The notes under the pieces were generated by a model. That model did not search any database and had not been told where the DNA came from. It was given only the letters and a program-made list of their open reading frames with translations. The translations under genes were made by a program, and so were the position numbers. Source: Acidobacteriaceae bacterium (GTDB lineage Bacteria; Acidobacteriota; Terriglobia; Terriglobales; Acidobacteriaceae). From it: DNA of 6,846 nt. Positions 6,378 through 6,846 of this stretch are shown in pieces; position 1 is the first letter of the stretch; the number at the start of each line of letters is the position of its first letter. The stretch lies in the NCBI GenBank assembly GCA_003154055.1, contig PMCH01000084.1, positions 14,944 to 21,789 of the forward strand, given 5' to 3'.

Positions 6378-6674
6378 TCACCCCCCGGCAATGGCACCGA
6401 TGATCAGGAGCGGCTCTTTGCCATTCGCCACTGCTTCGGGCAGAGGGGCGTCCGGCGATTCGTGCGAGAGGTCCTCATGGCAGGCGAAGAACCGCAGAAA
6501 GGCCCGGCGCTGTTGCGTGCCGTGGTCGCGGATGGTCCCGCGCAGCATCGGGTAGCGGGCCTCAAGCGCGTCGAGGACCGAGCGCTGCGTGACCGGGCGC
6601 TCGACGCCGAGCTCCACCTCGCCTTGAACTTGCGCGAGGGTGCGCAGGTGCTGGGGGAGTATGACGCGGATCAT
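6378..6674 (-). CDS. MoaD/ThiS-like ubiquitin-fold protein ending in Gly-Gly
   Basis: The 98-residue product looks like a beta-grasp sulfur-carrier or ubiquitin-like protein. It starts with the strand MIRVILPQHLRTLA (1-14), continues with a strand (GEVELGVE, 18-25), the helix VTQRSVLDALEARYP (28-42), the strand FLRFFACHEDLS (59-70) and closes with EPLLIIGAIAGG (87-98). The free C-terminal Gly-Gly is the key feature: in MoaD and ThiS it is adenylated by an E1-like enzyme and then carries sulfur. No MoaE, MoeB or ThiF partner is present here, so a role in molybdopterin or thiamine synthesis is not shown. ATG 6674 is chosen because family similarity starts there; a longer frame to 6821 only overlaps the upstream gene. 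Ribosome binding may use AGAGAAG about 11 bases upstream, which is on the long side. It lies 25 bases after the stop of an Asp-box propeller gene and is probably co-transcribed with it. Confidence 0.87.
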   Translation of the reverse strand: MIRVILPQHLRTLAQVQGEVELGVERPVTQRSVLDALEARYPMLRGTIRDHGTQQRRAFLRFFACHEDLSHESPDAPLPEAVANGKEPLLIIGAIAGG

Positions 6675-6699
6675 ATTGGCGTGATCTTCTCTGCGTAAA

Positions 6700-6846
6700 T
6701 CATGGCAGCGTCTGAACCTCGACTGAAAGCACTGCCGGAAGATCGCGGACAATGGGGGCCCAGCTGTCTCCGGCATCGGCCGAGACGTATACCTGCCCGC
6801 CGGTGGTGCCGAAATAGACACCGCACTTATCGAGCGAATCGACCGC
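6700..6846 (-). CDS. C-terminus of an Asp-box (BNR/sortilin-like) beta-propeller protein
   Basis: The minus-strand frame is open from the right edge to TGA at 6702-6700, giving the last 48 residues of a protein whose start is outside the window. It contains GVYFGTTGGQVYVSADAGDSW, and SADAGDSW fits the Asp-box pattern Ser-x-Asp-x-Gly-x-Ser/Thr-Trp found in sialidase-type, sortilin-type and YCF48-like propellers. The final VLSVEVQTLP reads like a closing propeller strand. Asp boxes are structural, so they do not prove sialidase activity; an uncharacterised exo-alpha-sialidase-annotated or VPS10-like protein is equally possible. The stop lies 25 bases before the MoaD-like gene, which suggests one operon. 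Confidence 0.8.
   Translation of the reverse strand, partial: AVDSLDKCGVYFGTTGGQVYVSADAGDSWAPIVRDLPAVLSVEVQTLP

Noticed and set aside
6297..6698. A 133-codon plus-strand frame
   Set aside because: It is antisense to the MoaD-like gene and overlaps the microprotein in another frame. Its translation is low in information and has no family.

Overview
The window looks like a chromosomal fragment of a soil-type Acidobacteriota bacterium, or a close relative. The main evidence is a large TonB-dependent receptor with an N-terminal carboxypeptidase-regulatory-like domain (Oar type), next to secreted PQQ-type beta-propeller, LACTB-type serine hydrolase and Asp-box propeller genes. The DNA is fairly GC-rich with clear Shine-Dalgarno sites. 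The taxon is inferred from gene content; there is no rRNA or tRNA in the window.

Layout from left to right. (1) 1-1544, minus: the first half of an Oar-like outer-membrane receptor whose 3' end lies outside the window. (2) 1545-2179: a 635-base stretch with no convincing gene. It holds the receptor's upstream region, one 9-bp inverted repeat and a possible promoter for the next gene. (3) 2180-2707, plus: an isolated contractile-tail/eCIS tube protein (T4 gp19-like family). (4) 2708-2917: a spacer with a GC-rich repeat that can form two alternative hairpins. (5) 2918-4576, plus: a secreted PQQ-like beta-propeller protein. (6) 4623-5744, minus: a secreted beta-lactamase-fold serine hydrolase with LACTB-like active-site motifs, convergent with the propeller gene. 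(7) 5930-6256, plus: a DUF3846-like small protein, followed 11 bases later by a 31-residue single-span membrane microprotein at 6268-6363. (8) 6378-6846, minus: a MoaD/ThiS-like ubiquitin-fold protein ending in Gly-Gly, preceded 25 bases upstream by the C-terminus of an Asp-box (BNR/sortilin-like) propeller protein that runs off the right edge.

The genes do not form one pathway. Three small units are visible: the divergent pair of serine hydrolase and DUF3846-like gene, the DUF3846-like/microprotein pair, and the Asp-box propeller/MoaD-like pair. Several products are exported (receptor, PQQ-like propeller, serine hydrolase), which suggests a surface and periplasmic theme. The least explained items are the lone tail-tube gene, the pairing of a sulfur-carrier-like protein with an Asp-box propeller, and the DUF3846-like/microprotein pair. 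No complete new multi-gene system is visible.
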